DNA of 64,000 nucleotides from MWDV01 sp964634255 (GTDB lineage: Bacteria > Verrucomicrobiota > Verrucomicrobiia > Limisphaerales > MWDV01). The DNA lies in assembly GCA_964634255.1 (NCBI GenBank), contig CAZWJC010000002.1, positions 32,010 through 96,009 of the forward strand, given 5' to 3'. The position numbers and the translations under genes are program-made. The notes beneath the pieces are model-generated. The model was not told the origin of the DNA and did no database searches. It saw only the letters and a list, made by a program, of their open reading frames with translations. Shown here one piece after another: positions 19,301 to 27,673 of this stretch. How positions within the stretch are numbered: position 1 is the first letter of the stretch; each line of letters begins with the position of its first letter.

Positions 19301-19711
19301 GTCAATGCGGACCAACCTGACGCGCCTGCGATTTCATTGGGCCGCAGTGGGAGAAGCTTGAGCGGGGGAGAGAATCAAGCTCCGTTCTTCATCTCCATGC
19401 TGGCGGCATTTCGCAGAGTGTACGATCTCGGGTCACTCCGTTCGCAGCATTTGGGTCTGGTCGTCATGGATGAAGCGTTCTCGAAGCTTTCTGGCGATGG
19501 CGTGGAGGACTGCCTGGAATTGGCGCGGAACTTCCAACTTCAACTCGTCATGGCCTTCCCGATTGATCGCCTTGGGGTTATGGCTCCGTACGCGGATACT
19601 GTCGTGGTCTGCCGCAAGCAGGAACAGCGTGCTCCTGACGGATATATCTCGCAGGTCGACAACATTCCGATTGTTCTTCCTCCTGACACGGTTATGGAGG
19701 CCCTTGAATGA
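16316..19711 (+). CDS. jetC: Wadjet JetC, SMC-like ATPase
   Basis: The 1131-residue protein is a MukB-like SMC ATPase. Walker A (GAFGTGKTALL) lies near residue 33, the ABC signature SGGENQAPFF near 1016 and Walker B (LVVMDEAF) near 1047. Long coiled-coil segments, rich in Glu, Arg and Leu, fill about 240-460 and 650-900, separated by a hinge region. JetC dimers extrude DNA loops and detect small circular DNA, which JetD then cuts. ATGA overlaps join it to jetB and jetD. No interruption is visible. Confidence 0.93.
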   Translation: MSDQRISLTRIIAVNWYGFRQIIDLENHTLIAGAFGTGKTALLDLMQYVLLGEHWRPNRAAAGNARSRSLLSYCLCDTNTVRDGEPHYTRTSGVTLIGLEFTWPPDRNSAEPNRETWGIRLEYSSPTADLKRTYFLVPDRLDWSAVAVNGEMLDEQAFRTWVRREYEITSGQKCLFTRQSDYLAEMATPRHLYFDLEPFQKTLAKAIAFEPEESMEDFIRRFILEESPLDVRDVKTAQDAYRDTERRLRKQEDEAAFLRRICEQHALLEAARAEELIQIHMRHRLGHAQAVELLKHHRDRLDRLTAEHAEDKKLLNTAMGELAEVGKVIQEVRLEASRDPDQVKLDSLIRQKKELHERLGELREAAKTVHQRFSDLHYRWIQWLKHGVALKLPGLRETLTVAPELLEALRSGSDEARLKALPQLSNRFHELFRAIDGLLKPTRADLETAEKRLRQIASDLDSLGQRRTPGSFPVFEAIQGKLGGRAEQLARLIEVKEDEERWWPALELFMGRNRWAVVVARDDYPAALDVLRRTTPGREAESLVNPYEAMSSNLRKEVREGSLATKVEIENHIARAFAHHLLGDVLCVETVEELDQCEAGRAITPEGIFKQVPTRRRLKPAGEVSLTLGRKGIDRMRREREREQSETRAQRDALKQRLDDVNAWLDTGQRGGLSDATLPDRSSELPQLPKLQKEFGVVCETIQLLTTPEREARLKQLAEHDARKTQLDGEVALLKDRLTNFNMRAKPHEEGIAAAQEKLDAAHLVLTESRVRLPQGILDHDLEDRLQALLKESSTWEKRTETVLGREKEARDRAAEARGTRNMERIALATNRDAHGNLLHPEYQTDFPAEEEANEAWAARLQLLESVELEKSRNLAAERRKDWERRLQEGVLDRLNEKLQQADRTIRQLRQYLDRRVGQHVYRISQRRDPAFTALWHLLDTGLAPTDPLVQGIKSEEIEQAKTELMSAVEAAEKADDRARRLLDYRYYHRYDLEMVNADQPDAPAISLGRSGRSLSGGENQAPFFISMLAAFRRVYDLGSLRSQHLGLVVMDEAFSKLSGDGVEDCLELARNFQLQLVMAFPIDRLGVMAPYADTVVVCRKQEQRAPDGYISQVDNIPIVLPPDTVMEALE

Positions 19712-20799
19712 GTCTCGACGACCTGCGCTGGACACATTTGCCGGTCATCCGGGAGTTGCATGACCAATGGTGGTCTGCACGGGCGCGCAGGATTGGCGAG
19801 TCACAACGCCCGTTTTCCCGAGACTGGGACCGACTGTTGGAGGATGCGGGTTTGACTTCGGCCGAACAGAGACGCGAAGCCGAAAAAGACGTGCGCCTGT
19901 TGGAAGCATCGGGCCTGGTACAAGTCCGTTCCGTGAAGTATCGCCCGTACTTGATCGAACGCATTCTCGTCCCTGTCTCTGCAGAACAGCGGTTGGCGAT
20001 GCTGTTCGGAGATCCGATATGCGCTGAATCCGACGCGGTGGACCTCGCTGACGTAGACTGGTGTCCCGAACTGACCTTTCTAAAGAGCGCACGGGTGGCT
20101 GTTGCGCGCGATGATCTTCTCAGGCTGAACGTGTTTCTCGCAGAACGCCCGCATCATCGCCCGATAGTGCCGATAAAAGAGCGATCGCTCCAGATCTTCG
20201 GAGATGAGAAGCGCTTGGATGCGCTCCTGGCCTCGAGTCTATTTCGGTCCGATCGCCTGATGCTTGAAATGCTTCGCTGTGAAATCGCGGGCGAACCCCT
20301 TGGATGGAGACGCGGTCCGGCAAGTGCGAAGGAGAAGCCACTGTTGGTGATCGAGAATGCCGCCACCTGGCATTCCTTTTGCCGCTGGAATGCCGACCGT
20401 GGGTTATTCAGTGCCGTGGTCTACGGCAAAGGGTTTCAGTCAGCGGCGAATATTCAGTATTTGCATGAAGTGCTGTCTGAAGTCGGAGGCAAGCGAAGGT
20501 TGCTTTACTTTGGCGACATTGATCCGCCGGGCTTGCAGATTCCACAGCTAGCATCCTCTTACGCTGCCGCCCATGGGCTGCCGCCTGTCGAGCCGCACAT
20601 GTGGAGCTATCAGCAGTTGTTTGAGGTGGGTCGCGGCAAAGAAACAGATTGGGGTGGCGAACCCGCAGATGAGTTGATTACCGAGTGGCTCGGCGAGCTT
20701 TCCGTCCAAGCGCGCGAATTGCTTTCGCGCAAGAAGCGTTTGGCTCAAGAACACGTTGGCTGGGAGTTTCTGAAGTCCCGAACAGGAGATCCGACTTAG
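19708..20799 (+). CDS. jetD: Wadjet JetD, Toprim nuclease
   Basis: The 363-residue protein is the nuclease of Wadjet, related to topoisomerase VI subunit A. The Toprim-type acidic residues are visible as Glu in LLVIENAATW and the DxD at residues 270-272 in YFGDIDPPGL. A conserved tail (RLAQEHVGWEFL) closes the protein. With intact jetABCD the system should be functional and should destroy circular plasmids. The gene ends 73 bases before a convergent minus-strand gene. Confidence 0.93.
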   Translation: MSLDDLRWTHLPVIRELHDQWWSARARRIGESQRPFSRDWDRLLEDAGLTSAEQRREAEKDVRLLEASGLVQVRSVKYRPYLIERILVPVSAEQRLAMLFGDPICAESDAVDLADVDWCPELTFLKSARVAVARDDLLRLNVFLAERPHHRPIVPIKERSLQIFGDEKRLDALLASSLFRSDRLMLEMLRCEIAGEPLGWRRGPASAKEKPLLVIENAATWHSFCRWNADRGLFSAVVYGKGFQSAANIQYLHEVLSEVGGKRRLLYFGDIDPPGLQIPQLASSYAAAHGLPPVEPHMWSYQQLFEVGRGKETDWGGEPADELITEWLGELSVQARELLSRKKRLAQEHVGWEFLKSRTGDPT

Positions 20800-20872
20800 A
20801 CCGCGGTTCTCTCCATTGCACCCGGTCGTCGCTTGGCCTGTTTTCAAATCCCGGCGAGAGCCGAGAAAGGCG

Positions 20873-22447
20873 TTACCGCTCTTCCGAACGTGGCAGACTC
20901 TCGGCGCGAAACCGCTGGTCGAAGGAAAACCACTCCGGGTGCAGGTCCGGCCAGAACGAAGCTCGCTTCGAGGGTCGTTGGAACAAATGTGACTCGGGGT
21001 GCAATTGATTTCGCATCTGATGGAAGGCCACGCCATCGAGACGCAACTGTGCTTCCAGATCCGGCAGTTGGCGAAACTCCACCAGATTCCACAGGTTGAA
21101 CACGCCCATGCTCCAGTCGAGTTGTTGCTGGCAGTATTGCCGCAGGAACTCCGGCCCCAAGACCCGCTCTGGCTCGGACCGCTGATTGGGCAGGCGCAGA
21201 TTACCACCCAGAAAGTTGTAGGTGAGGTGCGAGGCCAGCGGGTAAGTGCAGAACTTGGGATCCAGTGACAACGCGTTCACCAAGCGCATGAAATTATCGT
21301 AATACGGTGCCTGGCGCTGGTAGAAATTGTAGCCACGGATGGCGGCGTGCTGCGTTCGCAGGGTGTAAGAGCTGAGGGCACCAGGCTGGTCCATCTCCAG
21401 TTCCCATCCAGTAAGAATGATCGCGAAGATAGAGGCTTGCATCTCGATAGGCAGGCGAAAGGGCAGCCCGTCGTGCGTCACCACACCGCGGTCCAAGCCG
21501 TAGGTGGAATTGAAAGCCTCCTTGTCCAGCAGGAGGGCCTGACGCAACTCTGCATCCAAGGTCGCGTAAGCGAAAGTCTCCGAGAACCGGGACTTGGTCT
21601 TTTGACCATTAGGCAAGAGGGTTTCGCCCCGCCAGAAATTCTGGATCGTCGTGTCCTCGATCGGATCGTCGAGCATGTTGAACGGATAGCAGTAGTACCG
21701 GTTGCGTTGTCCCAGGCGGACGAGCGTGCCCCAAGGGTCTGGCTGTGCATCCATCGTCGGAAGAGTAGCACCGAGAAAGGGCAGGATGTCGGCGAACATC
21801 GGCGCCGGCACGTTCTCCAGCCCGGCGAGATCAGCATCTGGGTAGAGATAGCCCGCCGGGAACAATTGCACGGGCCCCGCGGGCCGGCCCAAGATGAAGA
21901 ACATCTTCAAAATGTTATCGAGCTTGATGTGGGGCGTGAGCGCATAGCCGATCTGGGGCGTTACTAGCACCAAGGTCGTGGACACACCCCGGAGCGTCTT
22001 TGGGCGCAGGGACTGCCAGAGATCGAAGTGGTACCGCATGTGCCTGGCATTGATCCCCATGCCCAGCGACTGGGACGGCGATTGAAACCATGGAGAACGC
22101 AAGAGCGTTGCGTGCTCCGGTGACAGTTGCTTCATTTGGGGCAGTTGTGGCACCGGCTTGATGAGCGGGGTGTACTTCCAACCCTCCAACCCCTCTGGCA
22201 ACCGACCACCAGGACCGCCGAACCCCACCGAAGTCTGCAGACACTTATCCACATCCCAGCCTTCCGGCATCTGAAAGTCGGTGAGCTCCTTAGCACGAGC
22301 GAGTGGCACTGCGCAGTTAAGGACATTGCGTCGATGGCCCAGGCGCTTGTGAAGTTCTTGGAATATCTCCTGATTCCGGGACCAATCAGGCTCGACAAGG
22401 GAATCCCAGCGTCGGCACAGGCTCAGGTTTTCAGCAGGCATAGACAT
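20873..22447 (-). CDS. Large protein of unknown function in the mobilization operon
   Basis: The 524-residue frame starting at MSMPAENLSLCRRWDSL has balanced composition, many aromatic residues and no stop, and looks truly coding. I recognise no domain. It is not a membrane protein. A GTG at 22558 would add 37 basic residues and overlap the candidate relaxase gene by 26 bases, so the start is uncertain. It is the last gene of the minus-strand operon 24909-20873 and converges on jetD. Being conserved next to a candidate relaxase, it could be a replication or transfer protein, but nothing in its sequence shows this. Confidence 0.6.
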   Translation of the reverse strand: MSMPAENLSLCRRWDSLVEPDWSRNQEIFQELHKRLGHRRNVLNCAVPLARAKELTDFQMPEGWDVDKCLQTSVGFGGPGGRLPEGLEGWKYTPLIKPVPQLPQMKQLSPEHATLLRSPWFQSPSQSLGMGINARHMRYHFDLWQSLRPKTLRGVSTTLVLVTPQIGYALTPHIKLDNILKMFFILGRPAGPVQLFPAGYLYPDADLAGLENVPAPMFADILPFLGATLPTMDAQPDPWGTLVRLGQRNRYYCYPFNMLDDPIEDTTIQNFWRGETLLPNGQKTKSRFSETFAYATLDAELRQALLLDKEAFNSTYGLDRGVVTHDGLPFRLPIEMQASIFAIILTGWELEMDQPGALSSYTLRTQHAAIRGYNFYQRQAPYYDNFMRLVNALSLDPKFCTYPLASHLTYNFLGGNLRLPNQRSEPERVLGPEFLRQYCQQQLDWSMGVFNLWNLVEFRQLPDLEAQLRLDGVAFHQMRNQLHPESHLFQRPSKRASFWPDLHPEWFSFDQRFRAESLPRSEER

Positions 22448-22532
22448 ACGCGATACGGTCAGTTTGCGATGTGTTTTGTGCGTCGCACTGAACCTGCGCT
22501 GAAAACAATACCGATACTCCGACCTTGCGGGG

Positions 22533-24107
22533 CTACGTAATATCCAGGGTTGCCGCACCTTGGCTTGGCAGTGGCGGTGATTGCGCCCCTTGCATCTCGA
22601 GAGTCGGGGCAGGCTTGGTTGGAGGCGGGGGCGGTCCCACCATTGTGGTTACGGAAACCTCGTATTCATCCTGAGCGACCGGTTGAGGCACCAGCTTGGA
22701 CTGGTTGGGCAGCAGGCCGTCTGAGCTTTCGTTGAGCACCTTGAGCCAAGGAGGTAGTTGTAGCTCCCCACGAGCGGAGAGGACGCTGGCCAGGTTGGTC
22801 TCGGAGTCAGCCATCTCAGCAACCAGACTGACCCTGCTGGCCTTGCGCCGCATGCGGAGGGTCCGGCACAGCTTCGTTACTTCATCGACACGGTCTGGGC
22901 CAAAATCGTACCAAGGAAGGGGGTTGGACGCTGCCCATGGCAGGGGCAGGGTTGCCGTAGCCTTCTTGGTATCACCCAATGCGTGGAAGGAGAACTGGGG
23001 TGAGAACCAGCGGTCACGCCCTTCGTTATAATTGGCCCGAACCTCTTCGATCTCCCGGATCCTCGCCTGGTAGGAAGGGGCGAATTGCCGTACCCTCTCG
23101 AGGACCTGTTCGGTCAAGGTCGCGAGGTCGGAGGCTATGCGGACTCGTCCACAGGGACCGGTCTGTCCCTGGGCGCTCCAGATTCCTCTGGCCAGTGCTT
23201 GGATCTTGTCCTGCCTGGCCTTAAGCTGTCGCCTGAGGTGTTCGCGGTCGAGGGAGGACAGGTAGTGGACCATCCGGTTGGCGATGAACTCGCGTCCATG
23301 TTCTGGACTCAGCTCGGGCTCCGATTGAGAATCTTCGAGTGCGAGCATACAAGCGAGTTTGAACATGCCGCTGAACTCCCGGGTGACCAAGGAAGATGGC
23401 AATATTTCGCTGGATAGCTCCTTGGTCTTGGCACTGAAGATTTCCCGGCAGTGACCTAGCATATCCTCCATGGGTTTATCCTGGCCCCGAGGGAAGTTGC
23501 GCTTGCTCACGCTGAGCCTGCGCCCCCGCGACGTCTGTGGGAAGAGGAAGAGGTGAGCGTGGAGGTTGGGCTCGCCCAGCCGGGCGGGGTTATGAGTTGC
23601 TTTCCCGACCATCTTAAGGTTCACAACGTCAGCGGTCATCCGGTCATGGTGGATGCCCATGAAGAACGCGAGCTCCTGCCCGGGGTAATAGCGCGCGGCC
23701 AACTCCTTGAAGGTGGCCTCTGTAGCCTTGACCAGTAGCTCGTCCACGTCCATGTGCTGTCCAGCCAGATGGACAACCATCGCCGGATCCAGACTGACGA
23801 TTACCCGGATCGCCATGACGGTCCGTCGCTTCTTCTGTTGCGTGGCACAATGCCGTTGGATGTAATGGAGGATCGCCTCGTTGTCGGACATCCCCCGCGT
23901 CAACTTGAGCTGGGCTATGGCAGGTCGGACATACCCATGGGAGGATAGGTGACCAGGTGACCGGCTGGTGAAGTAGTTTTTACCGATACCCATCCCCATT
24001 TCCGACAGGTCCTTCCCCTTGTGCTTGCCGGTCTCGTCCATATACTCCTGCGCCCAAGCAATGGCAACCCGGGGGGACTTGATCATCTTGGTGCGTCGGA
24101 AGATCAT
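22533..24107 (-). CDS. Candidate relaxase (HUH-like, MobV/Pre-like motif)
   Basis: The 524-residue protein contains FFMGIHHDRMT followed about 20 residues later by EPNLHAHLFLFPQT. This resembles the H-x-D ... H-x-H-L-x-x-x-P motif III of MobV/Pre relaxases, which nick plasmid DNA at oriT. The N-terminus has two tyrosines (Tyr22 and Tyr45) that could be the nicking residue. The C-terminal half is helical and charged and ends in a proline-rich tail. It starts two bases after the preceding gene. An upstream iteron-rich noncoding region fits an origin. I infer mobilization; an RNA- or DNA-binding protein of another kind is possible. Confidence 0.5.
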   Translation of the reverse strand: MIFRRTKMIKSPRVAIAWAQEYMDETGKHKGKDLSEMGMGIGKNYFTSRSPGHLSSHGYVRPAIAQLKLTRGMSDNEAILHYIQRHCATQQKKRRTVMAIRVIVSLDPAMVVHLAGQHMDVDELLVKATEATFKELAARYYPGQELAFFMGIHHDRMTADVVNLKMVGKATHNPARLGEPNLHAHLFLFPQTSRGRRLSVSKRNFPRGQDKPMEDMLGHCREIFSAKTKELSSEILPSSLVTREFSGMFKLACMLALEDSQSEPELSPEHGREFIANRMVHYLSSLDREHLRRQLKARQDKIQALARGIWSAQGQTGPCGRVRIASDLATLTEQVLERVRQFAPSYQARIREIEEVRANYNEGRDRWFSPQFSFHALGDTKKATATLPLPWAASNPLPWYDFGPDRVDEVTKLCRTLRMRRKASRVSLVAEMADSETNLASVLSARGELQLPPWLKVLNESSDGLLPNQSKLVPQPVAQDEYEVSVTTMVGPPPPPTKPAPTLEMQGAQSPPLPSQGAATLDIT

Positions 24108-24109
24108 GG

Positions 24110-24481
24110 CTAGGCCGACGGTGGGGGCAGGGTATCAGTAGGGGGTGGTTGTCCGAAGACCTGCTCAAACTTAGTGGCTAAAACGGCACGGGCCTTACGG
24201 ACCTCCGCAATTGTCGTGCGGCATGCCTCGATCTGTTCGTCGATGGAGGTCAGTTGTTCGAACACTTGGGTCATGATCTCACCCAGCTTATTGTCCCGTC
24301 GTTCCAGTAGCTTCACGAAATCCTCAGGCTTCTCCTGTCGGGAGAGGTCGCTCAATGCCAGGAGGGTGGCTGCCTCTCGTTGGACGATGGCCTCCCGGAC
24401 GTCACTAGGCTCCATCCGGTAGTGCTTGGACAAGGCACGCATCACCTCTTGGAACTGGGCATATGTGGCTGGCTTGCTCAT
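24110..24481 (-). CDS. Small helical protein in the mobilization operon
   Basis: The 123-residue protein begins MSKPATYAQFQEVM and is almost entirely helical, with a likely coiled coil from about residue 45 to 105 (LLERRDNKLGEIMTQVFEQL and onward). It ends in a proline-rich tail. The start overlaps the stop of the upstream gene by ATGA, and the next gene starts two bases downstream. A role as a relaxosome accessory protein would fit, but I know no family. Confidence 0.6.
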   Translation of the reverse strand: MSKPATYAQFQEVMRALSKHYRMEPSDVREAIVQREAATLLALSDLSRQEKPEDFVKLLERRDNKLGEIMTQVFEQLTSIDEQIEACRTTIAEVRKARAVLATKFEQVFGQPPPTDTLPPPSA

Positions 24482-24909
24482 ACCTTCCCTGCTAGGTTGG
24501 CCTCGCGGGTCTTGGCCTGCGCCCGGCAGATCTCCTCCAGGACAGGGCCTGCCAGGGTCAGCTGTTCTACGAGGAGGGACGTGTCTTGGGTGACGCTCAT
24601 TAGCTCCAACTGCAGGACGGCCAGTTCCCGGCACCGACTGTTAAGCGCAGTCAAGGCGGCTACGACATCCGTCATGTTGGGAGAGGCGGCCTGACCCGAT
24701 CTGATGGCAAATTGGAGGGCCTCGTTACAATACTCTGTGACCTCAGCCGCAGTGCTAGGAACGCCGGCATCCTTCAGCACCGAGATCGTTTCCTTCCACA
24801 AGTAGACGCGAGGATGGTGCGAGTTGTAAAGACTGGACTCGTTACCCTCCCCCTCCATAGCCTCGTCTTTTTGGCCCTGAGGTCCTGCTACACCTCTGTC
24901 ATCACTCAT
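24478..24909 (-). CDS. First gene of the mobilization-like operon, unknown
   Basis: This 143-residue protein starts with an acidic stretch (MSDDRGVAGPQGQKDEAMEGEGNE), then a helical region with a short motif YLWKETISVLKDAGVPSTAAEV. It is the first gene of the operon that reads towards 20873, and iteron-like repeats begin about 20 bases upstream of its start, so those repeats may control it. Function unknown. Confidence 0.55.
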   Translation of the reverse strand: MSDDRGVAGPQGQKDEAMEGEGNESSLYNSHHPRVYLWKETISVLKDAGVPSTAAEVTEYCNEALQFAIRSGQAASPNMTDVVAALTALNSRCRELAVLQLELMSVTQDTSLLVEQLTLAGPVLEEICRAQAKTREANLAGKV

Positions 24910-24928
24910 CGTTTTCCTTCCTTACGCA

Positions 24929-25100
24929 TTTATCCTAAATTGAGGCGAAATTGCACGTATTTATCCCAAACTACGTGTATACCCCCCCGTACGCCGCTAT
25001 CGTTTTTTGACTTTTTTTCCAATTCGTCTGCACCACATGCCGGTTTTATCCCAAAACGGTCGTATAACCCCGTTCTTGTTTATCCTAAAACGTCCGTATT
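24929..25100. repeat. Iteron-like direct repeats, candidate origin or operator
   Basis: Four copies of a TTTATCCYAAA core stand in the same orientation. They begin at about 24929, 24960, 25044 and 25080. The last three share the form TTTATCCYAAA-(N4)-CGTRT, for example TTTATCCCAAAACGGTCGTAT and TTTATCCTAAAACGTCCGTAT. A T-rich run (CGTTTTTTGACTTTTTTTCC) lies between the second and third copies. Such arrays are typical of plasmid replication origins or of binding sites for a plasmid-encoded regulator. An inverted half-copy (GGGATAAA) lies at 26477-26484 just ahead of the RHH-like gene. Confidence 0.7.
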
Positions 25101-26476
25101 CACTGCCTTATTATAGTGCAAACTACCATCTTGTATCTTTTCAATCGGCACGATCTGAGCCCATCTTTGGATGACCTCTCTGGTCTGATCACGCGTGCGC
25201 TGTCGGCGGCGCTGTCACAATAGATATTGGTTAAATTGTATTTGGAGGCAACTCACTCCACGTTGCCGTCGCGACAACTTCGACACCGTGCATGAACCAC
25301 AGGGCTGGGTTGGGGAGGTGAGGTTGTCGATGGGAGCAGGGATATGGACGTCGGGGTTAGCCGGCTGAGTTAGTTTAGCCGTAGGCGCATGGGGCAGATC
25401 TCGCTGAGCTATGGGTCTAGGGAGTCACGTTGAGGTCGCCATGCCCTTCTGACCGTAGGTTGGTTGGCAACAAGACCGTCACCGGACGATCTCGATAACG
25501 GAGTGGGAGGAGACTACCGGTGGCCTGGCGCGGTCTGGTCTTGGTGTCGGTGGACCCTCCGAGCAACCAGGTCAGGGTAGGTCGATGCGACGGCGTCCGG
25601 GTCGGTAGGCCTCAGAGCTTCCTCTGGACCACGTGACGTGTGGTCGAGTCTACCCTCGTCACTGTCCCTGCGCATGACACCGGTGTGAGTGGCGTCCCCT
25701 ACTTCCGGTTGGACAGTGCTCCACGCCTTGGTCAGATGCCCCAGCCGGCATGTCTTGGGCGTAGTCACTGGATGACGCTGGTCGATCCCTCACCGGAGAT
25801 GACCCGTGGCACGTGACGGGTTGGAGAGTGTCTGTAGTCCGAATCTCCCTCGACTACCCTCTATACAGAGGACGGCCTTGACCACGATCACGCTGAGAGC
25901 GTCAAGGTCAGCAAGTCGGGATCATGGTGACCTTGGCCAAGGCAGAACTCAGTTGTCGAGAGCAATAGGGGATTAGGCAGACCATTTCAGAGGTCAGGTC
26001 CGCAGTCCTTCAGGTGTCGGAAACTGAGAGTGATTCAAAGGTCCAGGTGGTAGGTCGGCAGTGAAGTCACCACGTCACCAGAACCACTGCAGCGATTCTC
26101 TGATCATGCCATCCAGGGTGCGCGATGACTGGCAGTCACCGTCTGCATGTGGGCGGTCACTGTGGTCCGGGGGTGAGTCGGCAAGCGAAAGGTGCGGATG
26201 TTGGAAGTGGGGGTGGGTGGGCTCCTCCCGACGGAGGCAGCCCCTGTTGGGGAACACAAGGGTGTCCCAGTTTGCACCGGCAGCCGATGCGTTCGTCGCG
26301 GCGGCAAACCAGGCCGCGAAATCGACAACGTGGGCGAGGTGTTGGGCGTAGCCAGGGGGTGTGCCGACATGCAGGCAGGGTTGAGGGTGGACCAGCAGGG
26401 CCGTTGATTGAAGTGTAGGAGACAGGATCCTTGCCCCACACCGGCAGCACCACCTCCAAGCTTGGAACGGTCGCTG
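25101..26476. other. Gene-free region dense in inverted repeats, possible large structured RNA or oriT/oriV
   Basis: No reading frame here looks coding on either strand, but inverted repeats follow one another closely. Examples: 25272-25278 with 25323-25329; 25612-25616 with 25621-25625; 25627-25632 with 25640-25645; 25660-25667 with 25711-25718 (8 bp); 25802-25807 with 25816-25821; 25834-25839 with 25852-25857; 25858-25862 with 25867-25871; 25876-25882 with 25901-25907; 25948-25954 with 26022-26028; and 26026-26038-like short palindromes such as TGACTGGCAGTCA at 26126-26138. The pattern could come from a long structured noncoding RNA or from a replication/transfer origin. The strand is not clear. 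Confidence 0.5.
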
Positions 26477-26484
26477 GGGATAAA
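26477..26484 (-). repeat. Inverted half-iteron upstream of the RHH-like gene
   Basis: GGGATAAA is the reverse complement of the TTTATCCC core found four times at 24929-25100. It lies 27 bases ahead of the 26511 start and could be the operator through which that gene is tied to the same regulator. Confidence 0.4.
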
Positions 26485-26510
26485 TCGGTCGCGATGCTCA
26501 TCCCCTTCCT

Positions 26511-27563
26511 ATGGCAGTTGACCAGAGGAGGTATTGCCCAGACCGAATGGCCTGGACTAACCTAGCTCCGGTGAAACCTGAGAATGCGAAGCAGCCAAGG
26601 CCGGACCATAAAGTGTCGAGGAAGCTGGTCCCGTTGGACGCGGAGACTGATCGCAGGCTTCGCCAGGCTGCCCTCCTGGTGGGACTCCCAGCCACTGGCT
26701 TTATCAGGCTGGCGCTTCACCGCGCGTTCGAGGGGTTTCTGGGGATTCTAACCTCGATGGTTGACCAGGAGGCACAGGGATGGGTCGAAAGTAGGGCAAA
26801 GGGTTTTTACCGCACGGTGAGCAAGCGTGGCATCCCTCGGCTTGCGCCGGGGGACAACGGGGAATTCGACAAGCTCCTGCGGCGACTCGCGGACACAAAT
26901 GTGACGCCAGCGGAGGCGCGGCGTGGAGTGGCGCGGGCATTTCGCAAGCGGACCCCGCGCGGCTGGGGAGCACCCCGTTACGCCGGTTCCCCGTACGAGC
27001 AGGCCCTGGTCAAATCGCTACTGGAAGACAATTCGGCGGTCTCCACGTCCCGCAACTTGCTCGTCTGGTCCACTGCCTCCAATAGACGCTGCATGGACTT
27101 ACTAGCGGACATATACTGCGAGCGGGCAGAATACCACGCCGACCAGTGGCGAGAGCTGCCCCGGCTTCAAGCCGCGGTGGCAAAGAGCCTCCTGGGGGAT
27201 ACTAAGGAGCTGAAGCGTTCGTACGAGCGCGATTTGATCAACCTGCAGAACGGATTTCACCGATTGCAGCAGGGTCGAAAGCCTGAACCAGACTTCTTAC
27301 AATGTCTGGAGAACGCCGCGGCGCATTTGCACACCAACTGGAGCAAGCTCTCGGCAGGGGATCGTCGGTCTCTGGTCCAGCGACGAATCCGAGTCTGCGA
27401 GACTCGGATTAAAGCTCTGACCACTCAAGACGAAAGAGCTGCTCGAGAACTGGAGAAACTCCAGGACAAGCCGGAGCTGTGGCTCAACCCGTGGGTGCTG
27501 CGGCGATGGCTGGAAGCCTCCCGGTCACCGGACCAGGTATTGCGGCCTGCGCGATTTCCGTAG
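26511..27563 (+). CDS. Ribbon-helix-helix-like protein, possible iteron or relaxosome protein
   Basis: The 350-residue protein has near residues 33-75 a segment (SRKLVPLDAETDRRLRQAALLVGL then PATGFIRLALHRAF) that follows the strand-helix-helix pattern of CopG/MobC-type DNA-binding domains. The rest is helical and very basic, with a KR-rich patch (RAFRKRTPRGWGAPR) and a coiled coil late in the protein. It lies divergently from the mobilization operon with the gene-free region between them. An alternative start at 26547 would begin MAWTNLAPVK. It is the best candidate to bind the iterons. Plasmid replication initiator is another possibility, but no known Rep fold is visible. Confidence 0.5.
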   Translation: MAVDQRRYCPDRMAWTNLAPVKPENAKQPRPDHKVSRKLVPLDAETDRRLRQAALLVGLPATGFIRLALHRAFEGFLGILTSMVDQEAQGWVESRAKGFYRTVSKRGIPRLAPGDNGEFDKLLRRLADTNVTPAEARRGVARAFRKRTPRGWGAPRYAGSPYEQALVKSLLEDNSAVSTSRNLLVWSTASNRRCMDLLADIYCERAEYHADQWRELPRLQAAVAKSLLGDTKELKRSYERDLINLQNGFHRLQQGRKPEPDFLQCLENAAAHLHTNWSKLSAGDRRSLVQRRIRVCETRIKALTTQDERAARELEKLQDKPELWLNPWVLRRWLEASRSPDQVLRPARFP

Positions 27564-27620
27564 TCCCGCCCTGTATAATACCGCCGGTCGGGCACTCTGA
27601 AACCTGATCTTGAGTTCTGA

Positions 27621-27640
27621 ATTGGAGTGGCGACTCCAAT
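27621..27640. repeat. Perfect 8-bp hairpin
   Basis: ATTGGAGT-GGCG-ACTCCAAT is a perfect inverted repeat with a four-base loop, 57 bases after the RHH-like gene. It has no T run, so it is not a classic terminator. Confidence 0.5.
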
Positions 27641-27673
27641 CGAGCCATTCCCAGACTCCGGCTGCAAACACTA

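Noticed and set aside
25101..26476. Group II intron
   Set aside because: No reverse transcriptase and no recognisable domain V; the repeats do not match intron ends.
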